Shown here one piece after another: positions 8,477-16,853 of a stretch of 64,000 bases of DNA. The DNA is from Collinsella sp. (GTDB lineage Bacteria > Actinomycetota > Coriobacteriia > Coriobacteriales > Coriobacteriaceae), in the NCBI GenBank assembly GCA_018368345.1, contig JAGZEK010000009.1:1-64000 (forward strand). The letters run 5' to 3'. The notes beneath the pieces are model-generated. The model saw nothing but the letters and a program-made list of their open reading frames with translations. It was not told the DNA's origin and made no database searches. A program made the translations under genes and the position numbers. Numbering within the stretch: position 1 is the stretch's first letter; each line of letters begins with the position of its first letter.

Positions 8477-9106
8477 ATGGCAGCTGCACAGCCGCTTAAG
8501 ATTCGCATGGTTGCCGGACTTGGCAACCCTGGCGAGGAATATGCCGAGACCCGCCACAACGCCGGCTTTAAGGCGATTGACGAGCTGGCCCGTCAGGCCG
8601 GCGTCACGTACTGGAAAAACCAGGCAGGCGCCGAGGTCGCGCTCATCAATATCAACGATGCCGAGGAAGAGGGCGGCAAGCGCCAGATCGTGCTGGTCAA
8701 GCCGCAGTCGTATATGAATACCTCGGGTGGCCCCATCTCCAAGCTCTGCCGCGAGTACAAGATCAAGGCCGAGGAGCTGCTCGTCATCCACGACGAGCTC
8801 GACATTCCCGCCGGTGACGTGCGCGTCAAGGTGGGCGGAGGCCATGCCGGTCACAACGGCCTGCGCTCCATCATCGACAAGATGGGCAGCCGCGACTTTA
8901 GCCGTATCCGCACCGGCATCGGCAACCCTCCCGGCAAGATGGCCGTGGCCGACTACGTGCTCAAGCAGCTGCGTGCCCGCGAGGCCGAGAATTTCCAGGA
9001 CACCTGCGCCCGCGCGGCCGACGCCGCGGGCCTCGCCATCGTGCACGGCGTGATCTATGCCCGCGACCACGTCAACGGCGCCGCTTCCTCCAACGGCAAG
9101 CACTAA
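8477..9106 (+). CDS. pth: Peptidyl-tRNA hydrolase
   Basis: Recycles peptidyl-tRNA released during translation by cleaving the ester bond. The 209-residue length is typical. Family motifs are GLGNPGEEYAETRHNAGF, holding the catalytic His in TRHN, then KPQSYMNTSG, HDELDIP with the conserved Asp, and GGGHAGHNGLRSI. The ATG at 8477 follows GAAAGGAAGC. It is transcribed alone; a composite inverted repeat enclosing a terminator follows at 9107-9306. Confidence 0.96.
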   Translation: MAAAQPLKIRMVAGLGNPGEEYAETRHNAGFKAIDELARQAGVTYWKNQAGAEVALININDAEEEGGKRQIVLVKPQSYMNTSGGPISKLCREYKIKAEELLVIHDELDIPAGDVRVKVGGGHAGHNGLRSIIDKMGSRDFSRIRTGIGNPPGKMAVADYVLKQLRAREAENFQDTCARAADAAGLAIVHGVIYARDHVNGAASSNGKH

Positions 9107-9306
9107 AACCTACCATTTAGGGATGTTTATTTTGGCAGGTTTTATCTACAGAAACGCCCCGGTGGCCGCATCGCAATAAACCCCGCGCTGCCATACACGC
9201 ATAACACCCCAAAGGGGGCCGGCCTCATCACAACCCGAGGCCGGCCCCCTTTGCCGTTTTGCCTGATAAAACCGACCAAAATAAACCTATCCCTATTTGG
9301 TAGGTC
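9107..9306. repeat. Long inverted repeat enclosing a terminator
   Basis: The outer arms (9110-9148 and about 9265-9306) are imperfect reverse complements of about 38-40 bp, each containing ACCTACC..., AGGGAT and TTTATTTTGG. A separate perfect 16-bp hairpin sits in the middle at 9211-9252. The arms resemble the hairpin at 20775-20815 overlapping the purF stop codon. The rest of the pth-NfnA gap up to 9478 holds only a TATAAT hexamer at 9368-9373 that may be the -10 box of the next operon. Confidence 0.65.
9211..9256 (+). terminator. Terminator hairpin downstream of pth
   Basis: A 16-bp stem AAAGGGGGCCGGCCTC / GAGGCCGGCCCCCTTT with a 10-nt loop. The trailing T-run is short, so termination may be partial. 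Confidence 0.75.
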
Positions 9307-9478
9307 GAAGTGGATAAACCCTTTTCCCAACCGCCGAAGACACACGTAAACAGCATGTCCATGAGGGTATAATTTGCACCGTATGTCTGCACAACGCCTG
9401 TGCGCGTACGGTTTTACTCGGGCTACCGTCCATTTCCGTGGAGGCACGGTTCGGCGGCCCTAACAAGAGAGGGGTTCT

Positions 9479-10318
9479 ATGTATAAGATCCTGGAGAAGA
9501 CGCAGTTCTCGGAGAAGGTGTTCAAGTTCCGCATCGAGGCGCCCGCAATCGCCAAGCATGCGCACGCTGGACAGTTCCTCATGGTTCGCGCCAACGAGAC
9601 GGGCGAGCGCGTCCCGTTTACCCTAGCTGGTTGGAACGGTGATGAGGGCTGGGTCGAGTTCATCTTCATGGTGATCGGCAAGACCACCGAGATGCTTTCC
9701 ACCTATGAGGCCGGCGAGTCACTGCGCGACGTCGTGGGCCCGCTGGGCGTTCCCACCGAGATGGCCGAGGGCCCCTGCGCCGTCATTGGCGGCGGCGTCG
9801 GCCTGGCAATTGCCTTCCCGGTCGCCAAGCACCTGGTCGAGACCGGCCACGAGGTCCACGCCATCATGGGCGCCCGCACCAAGGACCTCCTGCTCATGGA
9901 GGACCAGTTCCGCGAGCTCCTCGACGAGGACCACATCCACATCACCACCGACGACGGCTCCTACGGCGAGCAGGGCGTTGTCACCGCTCCGCTGGAGCGC
10001 CTGCTGCAGGACAAGGCCGTGAGCCAGGTCTTCTGCGTCGGCCCCGTTCCGATGATGAAGTTCTCGACCCTCACCGCCCAGAAGTACGACACCCCCATTA
10101 CCGCGTCCCTCAACCCCATCATGGTTGACGGCACCGGCATGTGCGGCTGCTGCCGCGTCGAGGTGGGCGGCGTGACCAAGTTCGCTTGCGTCGACGGCCC
10201 CGACTTCGATGCCACCCTGGTCGACTGGGATGACCTTCGTGCCCGCCAGGCCGCTTACCGTTCCGAAGAGGGCGAGTCCCTCAAGGCTTATGAGGAAAAG
10301 AGCTGCGCATGCCACTAG
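9479..10318 (+). CDS. FAD/NAD-binding ferredoxin-NADP reductase subunit (NfnA/SudB-like)
   Basis: A 279-residue flavoprotein of the family that includes NfnA, sulfide dehydrogenase SudB and the dihydroorotate dehydrogenase electron-transfer subunit. It has an N-terminal FAD beta barrel, the nucleotide-binding GGGVGLA motif, GPVPMMK near the NAD pocket, and C-terminal Cys ligands (GMCGCCRVEVGG, FACVDG) for a [2Fe-2S] cluster. The stop overlaps the start of the glutamate-synthase-like gene by 10 bases. That pairing is the arrangement of NfnAB, which bifurcates electrons between NADPH, NAD and ferredoxin. Assignment as NfnA rather than a simpler reductase is inferred from the pairing. Confidence 0.85.
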   Translation: MYKILEKTQFSEKVFKFRIEAPAIAKHAHAGQFLMVRANETGERVPFTLAGWNGDEGWVEFIFMVIGKTTEMLSTYEAGESLRDVVGPLGVPTEMAEGPCAVIGGGVGLAIAFPVAKHLVETGHEVHAIMGARTKDLLLMEDQFRELLDEDHIHITTDDGSYGEQGVVTAPLERLLQDKAVSQVFCVGPVPMMKFSTLTAQKYDTPITASLNPIMVDGTGMCGCCRVEVGGVTKFACVDGPDFDATLVDWDDLRARQAAYRSEEGESLKAYEEKSCACH

Positions 10319-11718
10319 TTAACGGTCGTTTCGTTGCCGATATGAAGTCGCCCCGCACCCCCGATAACGAGGAGCCGGCTGCCGAGCGCGCCTGCGACTT
10401 CCGCCCCGTCGACAAGGGCTTCACCGAGGAGATGGCGCTGGCCGAGGCCGAGCGCTGCCTCAACTGCAAGAAGCCGTTCTGTGTTGAGGGCTGCCCCGTC
10501 AACATCAACATCCCCCGCTTTATCGAGCAGATCCGCGCGAAGGACTTCGGCGGCGCTCTCGATACCATCCGCGAGGACTCCATGCTTCCCGCCATCTGCG
10601 GCCGCGTCTGCCCGCAGGAGAACCAGTGCGAGGGCAAGTGCATCCGTGGTAAGAAGTCCGAGCCCGTGGCCATCGGCCAGCTCGAGCGCTTCCTGGGTGA
10701 CCGCCCCGAGCTCGCTTCCACGCCCAAGATGGCCCCCAAGAACGGCAAGAAGGTCGCCGTCGTCGGCTCCGGCCCGTCCGGCATCACCTGCGCCGGCGAG
10801 CTCGCCCGTAACGGCTTTGACGTTACCGTCTTCGAGGCCTTCTTCACCGGCGGCGGCGTGCTGGTCTACGGCATCCCCGAGTTCCGCCTGCCCAAGGCGG
10901 TCGTCAAGCGCGAGATCGACGGCTTGGAGGACATGGGCGTCAAGTTTGAGTACAACTCCGTCGTGGGCAACATGGCCACGGCCGAGGAGCTGTTCGAGCA
11001 GGGCTTCGACGCCATCTACGTGGCGACCGGCGCTGGCCTGCCCAAGTTCCTCAACGTCCCCGGCGAGAACCTGCCCAACGTCTTCTTCGCGAACGAGTAC
11101 CTCACCCGCGTGAACCTGATGAAGGCCAACAAGTTCCCCGAGTACGACACCCCCACCAAGCACGGCAAGAACGTCGTTGTCTTTGGCGGCGGCAACGTGG
11201 CCATGGACGCCGTCCGTACCGCCAAGCGCCTGGGCGCCGAGCACGCCATCATCGCCTACCGTCGTACCGAGGACGAGATGCCCTGCCGTCGCGCCGAGCT
11301 GCACCATGCTAAGGCCGAGGGCGTCGAGGTTCTGCCGCTCGTCTCCCCGCTCGAGTTTGTCGCTGGCGAGGACGGCTCCGTGTGCGCCGTCAAGGTCCAG
11401 AAGATGGAACTCGGCGAGCCCGACGAGTCCGGCCGTCGTCGCCCGGTGCCCATCGAGGGCGCCATCGAGGAGATCCCCTGCGACGTCGCGATTTCGGCTA
11501 TCGGCACCAACGCCAACCCCTTCGCAAAGAAGATCGGCGGCAAGATGGAGCTCAACAAGTGGGGCTACATCGTCGCCGACGAGGAGACCGGCCAGACCAC
11601 CGATCCCCGCATCTGGGCCGGCGGCGACATCGTCACCGGTGCCGCTACGGTCATTCTGGCGATGGGCGCCGGCAAGAAGGCCGCCGCTTCCATCACCAAG
11701 AGCCTGCTGGGCGAGTAA
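10309..11718 (+). CDS. gltA: NADPH-dependent glutamate synthase small-chain family protein (GltA/NfnB-like)
   Basis: A 469-residue Fe-S flavoprotein. The N-terminal ferredoxin-like domain has CLNCKKPFCVEGCP and CGRVCPQENQCEGKC, which bind two [4Fe-4S] clusters. Two Rossmann motifs follow: VGSGPSGITCAGE for FAD and FGGGNVAMD for NADPH. A late GGDIVTGAATV segment completes the FAD site. It is translationally coupled to the NfnA-like subunit, with which it probably forms an electron-bifurcating NADH-dependent ferredoxin:NADP oxidoreductase. Annotation as glutamate synthase is common, but no large glutaminase subunit is nearby. A terminator follows. Confidence 0.88.
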   Translation: MPLVNGRFVADMKSPRTPDNEEPAAERACDFRPVDKGFTEEMALAEAERCLNCKKPFCVEGCPVNINIPRFIEQIRAKDFGGALDTIREDSMLPAICGRVCPQENQCEGKCIRGKKSEPVAIGQLERFLGDRPELASTPKMAPKNGKKVAVVGSGPSGITCAGELARNGFDVTVFEAFFTGGGVLVYGIPEFRLPKAVVKREIDGLEDMGVKFEYNSVVGNMATAEELFEQGFDAIYVATGAGLPKFLNVPGENLPNVFFANEYLTRVNLMKANKFPEYDTPTKHGKNVVVFGGGNVAMDAVRTAKRLGAEHAIIAYRRTEDEMPCRRAELHHAKAEGVEVLPLVSPLEFVAGEDGSVCAVKVQKMELGEPDESGRRRPVPIEGAIEEIPCDVAISAIGTNANPFAKKIGGKMELNKWGYIVADEETGQTTDPRIWAGGDIVTGAATVILAMGAGKKAAASITKSLLGE

Positions 11719-11746
11719 TCACCTACAGCACTAGCCGCCAAACGAC

Positions 11747-11786
11747 AAAGTCCCCGTCGAGCACACGCCCGGCGGGGACTTTTTTC
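11747..11786 (+). terminator. Terminator of the NfnAB-like operon
   Basis: A 10-bp stem AAAGTCCCCG / CGGGGACTTT with a 16-nt loop and a run of six T. Confidence 0.9.
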
Positions 11787-11802
11787 TATGCCGGCCGCCC
11801 GA

Positions 11803-11836
11803 CCACCACAAAGGGGACAGGCACCTTTGTGGTGGT
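11803..11836. repeat. GGGACAGG-core hairpin
   Basis: CCACCACAAAGG and CCTTTGTGGTGG form a 12-bp stem around GGACAGGCA. A near copy in opposite orientation stands at 12135-12174, so the two enclose the triple-palindrome array. Confidence 0.75.
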
Positions 11837-11859
11837 TTTGGACTTGCCTGATCGTTTTG

Positions 11860-12075
11860 TCTCAATCTGTAACAGCTGGAGTCCGTTGAGCCCTGCAGTT
11901 GTTACAGATCGAGATATTGTGCCGGCCGCCCACGCCGCATCTCAATCTGTAACAGTAAGAGACCAAATATGCCGCCTGGTGTTACAGATCAAGACGTTGG
12001 GCTGACGGCCGAACGGTTCATCTAAATCTGTAACAGTTAGAGCCTTTTTCGCTGGCTTGGTGTTACAGATCGAGA
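11860..12075. repeat. Array of three tandem 55-bp palindromes
   Basis: Three near-identical dyads start at 11860, 11940 and 12021, a period of 80-81 bp. Each begins TCTCAATCTGTAACA (third copy TCTAAATC...) and ends TGTTACAGATCGAGA or close to it. The 15-bp arms enclose a 25-nt variable loop. Spacers of about 25 bp differ in sequence. No reading frame runs through the array. It could be a multi-hairpin RNA, a set of protein-binding sites or a REP-type cluster. Confidence 0.8.
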
Positions 12076-12134
12076 TTTTGCAAAAGCCGAGGATAGGCAC
12101 TGCCGCCAAGGCCTTTCCCTCGGCCTAAAACAAA

Positions 12135-12174
12135 AACCACCACAAAGGTGCCTGTACCCTTTGTGATGGTTTTT
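12135..12174 (-). terminator. GGTACAGG-core hairpin acting as terminator
   Basis: On the minus strand a 12-bp stem (CCATCACAAAGG / CCTTTGTGGTGG, one wobble) is followed by TTTTTGTTTT, directly after the stop of the cytidylate-kinase-like gene. It is a member of the GGGACAGG hairpin family. Confidence 0.75.
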
Positions 12175-12180
12175 GGTCGG

Positions 12181-12804
12181 CTAGCCTTCGAGTTGAGCCA
12201 CTTTGTAGCGGTAGGCAGCGGCTATGACGTCTTTGCAGCCTTCGCGGCCCAGCTTGGCGCGGTTGACGACGATATCCTTGCCGCTCGTCATCTTCCACTT
12301 TCCGGCACTGTAGCGCTTATAGAACGCCTCGCGCGCCTTCTGCTGCTGCTTGACCAGCTTGGCGCCCTTCTTTTTATTAAGGCCACGCTTCTTGCGCACA
12401 ATCTCGACGCGGTCCTCAAAAGGAGCGGTCACCAACACGGCAATGTGGTTGGGGTTGTTACGCAGCAGGTAATCGGACAGGCGGCCTTCGATAATGCAGC
12501 TCTCGGTCTCGCCCAGGTCCAAAATCACCTGGCTCATCTTCTGGAACAACTTGTCCGAGTACGAACGCGCGTCGTAGCGGTCGGGCAGGAACGCCATGTT
12601 CTCCACGGCCAGACGCTCGTCGTAGGCGGCCATCTTGTCGAGCGACTCGCCCGCGCGCAGCGACGCACGTACCAGCAGCTCGTTATCGTACAGCGGAATC
12701 CCCAACTCGTCGGCAAGCATGCGGCCAATCTCGTGGCCCTCGGCGCCAAAGTCGCGCGCGATGGTAATGACCACAGGATTCTTCTTATTCTCCAGATCGC
12801 TCAT
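12181..12804 (-). CDS. Cytidylate kinase-like family protein
   Basis: A 207-residue P-loop protein of the cytidylate-kinase-like family seen in anaerobes. It starts with VVITIARDFGAEGHEIGRML, a variant P-loop lacking the canonical GKS/T. The middle has the CMP-kinase-like SCIIEGRLSDYLL and VLVTAPFEDR segments, and a Lys/Arg-rich lid region around RKKRGLNKKKG. Whether it phosphorylates CMP or another substrate is not known from sequence; the altered P-loop argues for a distinct activity. The ATG at 12804 follows AGAAAGGAATC. It is monocistronic. Confidence 0.8.
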   Translation of the reverse strand: MSDLENKKNPVVITIARDFGAEGHEIGRMLADELGIPLYDNELLVRASLRAGESLDKMAAYDERLAVENMAFLPDRYDARSYSDKLFQKMSQVILDLGETESCIIEGRLSDYLLRNNPNHIAVLVTAPFEDRVEIVRKKRGLNKKKGAKLVKQQQKAREAFYKRYSAGKWKMTSGKDIVVNRAKLGREGCKDVIAAAYRYKVAQLEG

Positions 12805-12878
12805 CGCGATTCCTTTCTAACAAATGAGAAATAGGCGATTCCTGATTCCCATTTTGTCACTTACGACCGTCCCGGTTT

Positions 12879-12966
12879 CCCAAGTGCGGCAGATTGCCCC
12901 GAAAGAGGAGCGCCGCGTACTAAATGTACGCAAGCGACGATTGAGGGGCAAGGTGCCGTGCTTGGG
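12879..12966. repeat. Long hairpin downstream of the amino acid ABC operon
   Basis: The arms at 12879-12900 and 12945-12966 (CCCAAG...TTGCCCC type) pair with a few mismatches, and an inner GCGTAC/GTACGC hairpin lies at 12915-12931. It begins 10 bp beyond the permease stop on the transcribed strand, so it may terminate or protect the operon mRNA. Confidence 0.6.
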
Positions 12967-12975
12967 GAAGCAGGA

Positions 12976-13614
12976 CTATGCGGCCACAATACGGCGTTGA
13001 TACGCCCTCACCAGCAGCGAGATGCCAAAGTTGAGCACAAAGTACATCGCAAATACCAGGCCGTAGAGCATAAGCACCTGCGACAGGTCGATCGCATGGG
13101 CCATCACGACGTTTGCCGTGTACATGAGCTCGGCCACGTTAATGCCCGAAAGATACGAGCTGTCCTTGATGACGGTCGTGCACTGGCTAAACAGCGCCGG
13201 GATGATCGTCTTAAACGTCTGCGGCAGAATGATGTAGCGCATGGTGGCAAAGAAGCCAAAACCCTGGCTCTGCGCTGCCTCAAACTGGCCGCGCGGAATC
13301 GAGTTGAGACCGCCGCGCACAATCTCGGCCATAACAGCGCTGGTAAAGAGCGTAAAGGCGATGGTCGAAATCACAATATCCAAACCCTGCACCGTAAAGT
13401 AGATAAAAAGGATCCACAGCAGGTTCGGCGTGCAGCGGAACAGCTCGATATAGGCACTCACCAAAATACGGAACGGGTGGGGCGCATAGCTCTTAACGAG
13501 CGCCAGCACCGTGCCAAAGATGAGCGAGAAAAAGATCGACAGCGCCGAGATCTCGATTGTCTTAACAAAGCCGCCCCAAATGTAGAGCAGGTTGGTCGCG
13601 TTGAAGATTTCCAT
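12976..13614 (-). CDS. Polar amino acid ABC transporter permease (second)
   Basis: A 212-residue inner-membrane permease of the HisM/GlnP family with about five membrane helices. The EAA loop reads RGQFEAAQSQGFGFFATMRYIILPQ, contacting the ATPase. It is the last gene of a four-gene operon ordered ATPase, binding protein, permease, permease, the same order as the glutamate importer gluABCD of corynebacteria. It likely forms a heterodimer with the adjacent permease; only three bases separate the two genes. Substrate is probably an acidic or polar amino acid (inference). Confidence 0.88.
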   Translation of the reverse strand: MEIFNATNLLYIWGGFVKTIEISALSIFFSLIFGTVLALVKSYAPHPFRILVSAYIELFRCTPNLLWILFIYFTVQGLDIVISTIAFTLFTSAVMAEIVRGGLNSIPRGQFEAAQSQGFGFFATMRYIILPQTFKTIIPALFSQCTTVIKDSSYLSGINVAELMYTANVVMAHAIDLSQVLMLYGLVFAMYFVLNFGISLLVRAYQRRIVAA

Positions 13615-13617
13615 GCG

Positions 13618-14364
13618 CTAGGCCTCCTCTACGTTGTCGAGCCCCAGCTCGGCCAGGCTCACGCCGCGCGGACGCTCCTTGGAGCGGCGCTCGAGCCACT
13701 GCACCAGCATGGCGAGCGGAAAGCAGATGATGAAGTACATAAGGCAGCAGACGATGTATCCCTGCAGGTAACCGTACAGACTCACAAAGTTGTCGGAACG
13801 GTACATAAGGTCGCCGCCGGCCACAAGCGCCAGCACCGACGTGTTCTTGACCAAGTTGAGCGCCTGGTTACACAGCGGCGGCAGAATGATCTTGAATGTC
13901 TGGGGCAGCACGATGTACCAGTACGCCTGCGCACGGGTGAAGCCCTGGCTCTGCGCCGCCTCCATCTGACCACGCGGAACGGCCTCGATACCGGTGCGGA
14001 TGACCTCCGAGATGTAGGCCGCGTGATACAGGCCCACGCCCAAGAAGCCCAGCACGAACGGCGCGATGCGCACCGGCTGGCCGGCACCGGTTATGGCCTG
14101 CAAAAACTGCGGACCAGCCATGTACATAAAGAGCACCTGCACGGGCAACGGGGTGTTCTGGTAAAACTCCACGTACACGCGGCTTATGGCGCGCAGCACG
14201 CGCGAGCGAGTGGTAGAGAACACGCCCAGCAGCGTGCCCAGCACCAGCGACAGCAGCAGACCGGCAACGACCACCTGCAGCGTCACGCCAAAGCCCTCCC
14301 AGAAGGGCCCCATGTTTTGAAATGTCGTCGACCAACGGTCGGCGTCAAATAATCCTTCGAGCAT
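13618..14364 (-). CDS. Polar amino acid ABC transporter permease (first)
   Basis: A 248-residue permease partner of the downstream gene, with an EAA motif RGQMEAAQSQGFTRAQAYWYIVLPQ and five or so membrane spans. The ATG at 14364 is chosen because AAGGAAGGAA precedes it; the frame stays open to 14397, but the earlier codons overlap the binding-protein gene. A short charged tail ends the protein. Confidence 0.88.
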   Translation of the reverse strand: MLEGLFDADRWSTTFQNMGPFWEGFGVTLQVVVAGLLLSLVLGTLLGVFSTTRSRVLRAISRVYVEFYQNTPLPVQVLFMYMAGPQFLQAITGAGQPVRIAPFVLGFLGVGLYHAAYISEVIRTGIEAVPRGQMEAAQSQGFTRAQAYWYIVLPQTFKIILPPLCNQALNLVKNTSVLALVAGGDLMYRSDNFVSLYGYLQGYIVCCLMYFIICFPLAMLVQWLERRSKERPRGVSLAELGLDNVEEA

Positions 14365-14389
14365 TTGATTCCTTCCTTGGACGATGCGC

Positions 14390-15268
14390 CTATACAAGAC
14401 CCCAGGTCTTGACCTCTTGGTCGAGCCAGCCGTCGGCCAGACGATCGCAAATCACCTGGTCGACCACGGCCGAAAGGTCGCAGCCCTTCTTGGTCGCCAC
14501 GCCGTAGCCCTGCTCGCCAAACTTGACCTCGGGCTGCAGCAGCTCAACGGTCTCGTTCATGTAGCCGGCCAGCGTGGAGCGGTCCATGGCAAAGACGTCG
14601 ATATTGCCGGCGTCGAGCGAACTCTTGATGATGGGATAGCCGCTAAAGGCCCTAAACTCGGGCTTACAGCTAAAGCCGTTGTCCTTGATCATCTGCTCGA
14701 TCAGGCCCTGCGTGGTAGCACCCTGGCTCACGCCAATGACCTTGCCGTCCAGGTCCTCAATCGAGGTAAAGCCCGAACGCTTCTTGACCATGAGTCCCAC
14801 GTAGTCGGTACGGTACGGCGTCGAGAAATCCCAGCTCTTCTTGCGCTCGTCGGTGATGGTGTAGGTCGCCGCGACCACATCGAGCTGGCCGTTATCGATC
14901 AGCGGGCCGCGCGTCTTGGGCGTTACGTCGGTAAACTCGACAAGCTCCTGGGCACGGGCGTCTTTGTAGCTCACGCCAAAGACGGCAGCGGCGATCTGGT
15001 AGCACAAATCGACTTCCATGCCCTCAAAGCGGCCCTTGGCGGTGTCGTAATAACCGTAGCCGGGAACGTCCTTCTTAACGCCGGCATTCAGATGTCCACG
15101 CGACTTGATGGCCGCAAGCTTGGACCCCTTGTCGGAGCCCTCGCCGCTGGTAGAGTTACCGCAACCGGTAAGCGCGGTCCCCGTCAGCGCAAGCATGCCG
15201 GCGCCCGCCAGCTGCAAAAAGTGACGGCGCGACACGGCCGCCCTCGTCATATCCGTCATGTCCATCAC
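14390..15268 (-). CDS. Amino acid ABC transporter substrate-binding lipoprotein
   Basis: A 292-residue family-3 extracellular solute-binding protein. The N-terminus has a twin-arginine-like SRRHFL followed by a hydrophobic core and lipobox LTGC, so it is probably a lipoprotein and possibly Tat-exported. The mature part has the amino acid-binding signature GRFEGMEVDLCYQIA. Several in-frame ATGs occur in the first seven codons and the Shine-Dalgarno is weak, so the exact start is uncertain by a few residues. It lies five bases downstream of the ATPase gene in the same operon. Confidence 0.88.
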   Translation of the reverse strand: MMDMTDMTRAAVSRRHFLQLAGAGMLALTGTALTGCGNSTSGEGSDKGSKLAAIKSRGHLNAGVKKDVPGYGYYDTAKGRFEGMEVDLCYQIAAAVFGVSYKDARAQELVEFTDVTPKTRGPLIDNGQLDVVAATYTITDERKKSWDFSTPYRTDYVGLMVKKRSGFTSIEDLDGKVIGVSQGATTQGLIEQMIKDNGFSCKPEFRAFSGYPIIKSSLDAGNIDVFAMDRSTLAGYMNETVELLQPEVKFGEQGYGVATKKGCDLSAVVDQVICDRLADGWLDQEVKTWGLV

Positions 15269-15273
15269 CGCGC

Positions 15274-16005
15274 CTAGTGCAGAATCTTGGACAGGAACTC
15301 GCGGCAGCGCGGGTTCTCGGGGTTATCGAAGAAGTGCTCGGGCGTACCCTCCTCCAGGATGCGGCCGTCCTCCATAAAGATGACGCGATCGGCCACCTGG
15401 CGCGCAAAGCCCATCTCGTGCGTCACGCAGATCATGGTGATGTCCTCCTGCGCGAGCTCAATCATAACGTCCAGGACTTCCTGGACCATCTCGGGGTCGA
15501 GCGCCGAGGTCGGCTCGTCAAACAGGATGATGGGCTGCTTGGTGCACAGGGCACGGGCGATGGCGATACGCTGCTGCTGACCGCCCGAGAGGTTCTGCGG
15601 ATACTCGCCGGCCTTATGCGCCATGCCAACGCGCTTGAGCGCGGCGATGGCGATCTCGGTCGCCTCCTCCTTGCCCTTCTTTTGTAGCTTGATGGGCGCG
15701 AGCGTCAGGTTGCCCAGCACCGTCATGTTGGGATACAGGTTGAACTGCTGAAACACCATGGAACTATACTTGCGAGCCATCTCCAGGTGATTCTTTTTGG
15801 TAAGCGGCGTACCGTCGATGATGACCTCGCCCGACGTGGGCTCCTCCAGATAATCGACGCAACGGATGAGCGTCGACTTACCCGAGCCGGAAGGCCCGAT
15901 CATTACGAGCTTCTCGCCGCGCTTGACGGTGAGGTTGATATCTTTGAGCACATGCAGGTCGCCAAAGTACTTGTTGAGATGCTTGATCTCGATCATGTCT
16001 GCCAT
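15274..16005 (-). CDS. Amino acid ABC transporter ATP-binding protein (GlnQ-like)
   Basis: A 243-residue ABC ATPase with Walker [10 protein letters not shown], signature LSGGQQQR, Walker [13 protein letters not shown] and the H-loop VTHEMGF. It is typical of polar amino acid importers and works at the cytoplasmic face with the two permeases downstream. It is first in the operon; a TACAAT-like -10 box at about 16042-16047 (minus strand) may drive it, though no good -35 box is seen. Confidence 0.92.
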   Translation of the reverse strand: MADMIEIKHLNKYFGDLHVLKDINLTVKRGEKLVMIGPSGSGKSTLIRCVDYLEEPTSGEVIIDGTPLTKKNHLEMARKYSSMVFQQFNLYPNMTVLGNLTLAPIKLQKKGKEEATEIAIAALKRVGMAHKAGEYPQNLSGGQQQRIAIARALCTKQPIILFDEPTSALDPEMVQEVLDVMIELAQEDITMICVTHEMGFARQVADRVIFMEDGRILEEGTPEHFFDNPENPRCREFLSKILH

Positions 16006-16111
16006 GAATGTCCCTTCCCTGCGTTTACACGAGTTGAACTATTGTACGGAAAGAACCACGTTTCCGCAGCCCACACTACATTCCCGTAAAGAACCCGCAA
16101 TCTTCCACCCA

Positions 16112-16178
16112 CTCATTGGGGACAGACTTAAATGAGTGCCTGCTCATTGGGCACTCATTTAAGTCTGTCCCCAATGAG
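16112..16178. repeat. Perfect 29-bp palindrome with GGGGACAG core
   Basis: The arms at 16112-16140 and 16150-16178 are perfect reverse complements, starting CTCATTGGGGACAGACTT, with a 9-nt loop. It lies between the YqeY gene end and the ATPase gene promoter region. It is the longest and cleanest member of the GGGACAG hairpin family in the window. Confidence 0.85.
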
Positions 16179-16212
16179 CGCTCAACCGCCCTTGTTGAGC
16201 ATAAGTCAGCGA

Positions 16213-16311
16213 AAACCCGTACACGCGAGCAAGGTGACGTGAAATGAAAGGGCGCAGACCTTATGGTCGCGCCCTTGAAATTGAACGTCAGATTGCCGTG
16301 TGTACGGGTTT
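16213..16311. repeat. Long interrupted hairpin 3' of the YqeY gene
   Basis: Paired segments nest in order: AAACCCGTACAC/GTGTACGGGTTT (16213-16224, 16300-16311), TGACGT/ACGTCA, and AAGGGCGC/GCGCCCTT (16248-16255, 16269-16276). A separate 12-bp hairpin GTTATGCGGTTT/AAACCGCATAAC lies at 16325-16352, immediately after the YqeY stop. Neither has a clear T-run on the minus strand. Confidence 0.6.
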
Positions 16312-16355
16312 GCAGCGTCGAGCCGTTATGCGGTTTGGTAAAACCGCATAACAAA

Positions 16356-16799
16356 TTACGCGAGTTTGGCTCCAACGATCTTTGCCGCGGCAGGCTTGTC
16401 GAAGTTGCCGCCGGTGGCCTTGCCGAGTGCTCCCATGACCTGGCCCATCTGCTTCTTGGACGTGGCGCCCAGCTCGGCGATGACCTGCTCGATCAGAGCC
16501 TCGAGCTCCTCGCCCGAAACCTGCGCGGGCAGCAGGCTCTCCAAAATCTTGACCTGCTCGGTCAGGTTGTCGGTACGCTCCTGGTCGGTGCCGGCCTTGA
16601 TGGACATCTCCAGCGTCTCGCTCGTCTGTTTGATCAGACGCTTGATCATGCTGTTGACGTCTTCCTCGGTCACATCGCGACGCTCATTGACCTCGATATT
16701 CTTCACCTCGGCCTTAACCTGGCGAATGATGGACAGGCGAACCTTATCCTTGGCCTTCATGGCCGCGATCATTTCCTTCTGCAGCTCTTCGTTGGTCAT
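16356..16799 (-). CDS. GatB/YqeY domain protein
   Basis: A 147-residue protein matching the YqeY family, related to the tail of GatB and thought to bind tRNA; its physiological role is unsettled. It has a Glu/Lys-rich first half and the conserved C-terminal MGQVMGALG and AAKIVGAKL segments. The ATG at 16799 is preferred over an in-frame TTG two codons earlier because AGAGAGG stands at the right distance. It ends next to a 12-bp palindrome and may be cotranscribed with the foldase gene upstream, 54 bp away. Confidence 0.9.
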   Translation of the reverse strand: MTNEELQKEMIAAMKAKDKVRLSIIRQVKAEVKNIEVNERRDVTEEDVNSMIKRLIKQTSETLEMSIKAGTDQERTDNLTEQVKILESLLPAQVSGEELEALIEQVIAELGATSKKQMGQVMGALGKATGGNFDKPAAAKIVGAKLA

Positions 16800-16853
16800 C
16801 TGCAAATCCTCTCTAATAGCGTGGGCGGCACTCGCGCGAGCACCGCCCCATGA

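Noticed and set aside
11860..12075. CRISPR array
   Set aside because: Only three units, each an internal palindrome with its own loop; spacers are not of uniform spacer-like size, and no cas gene is near.
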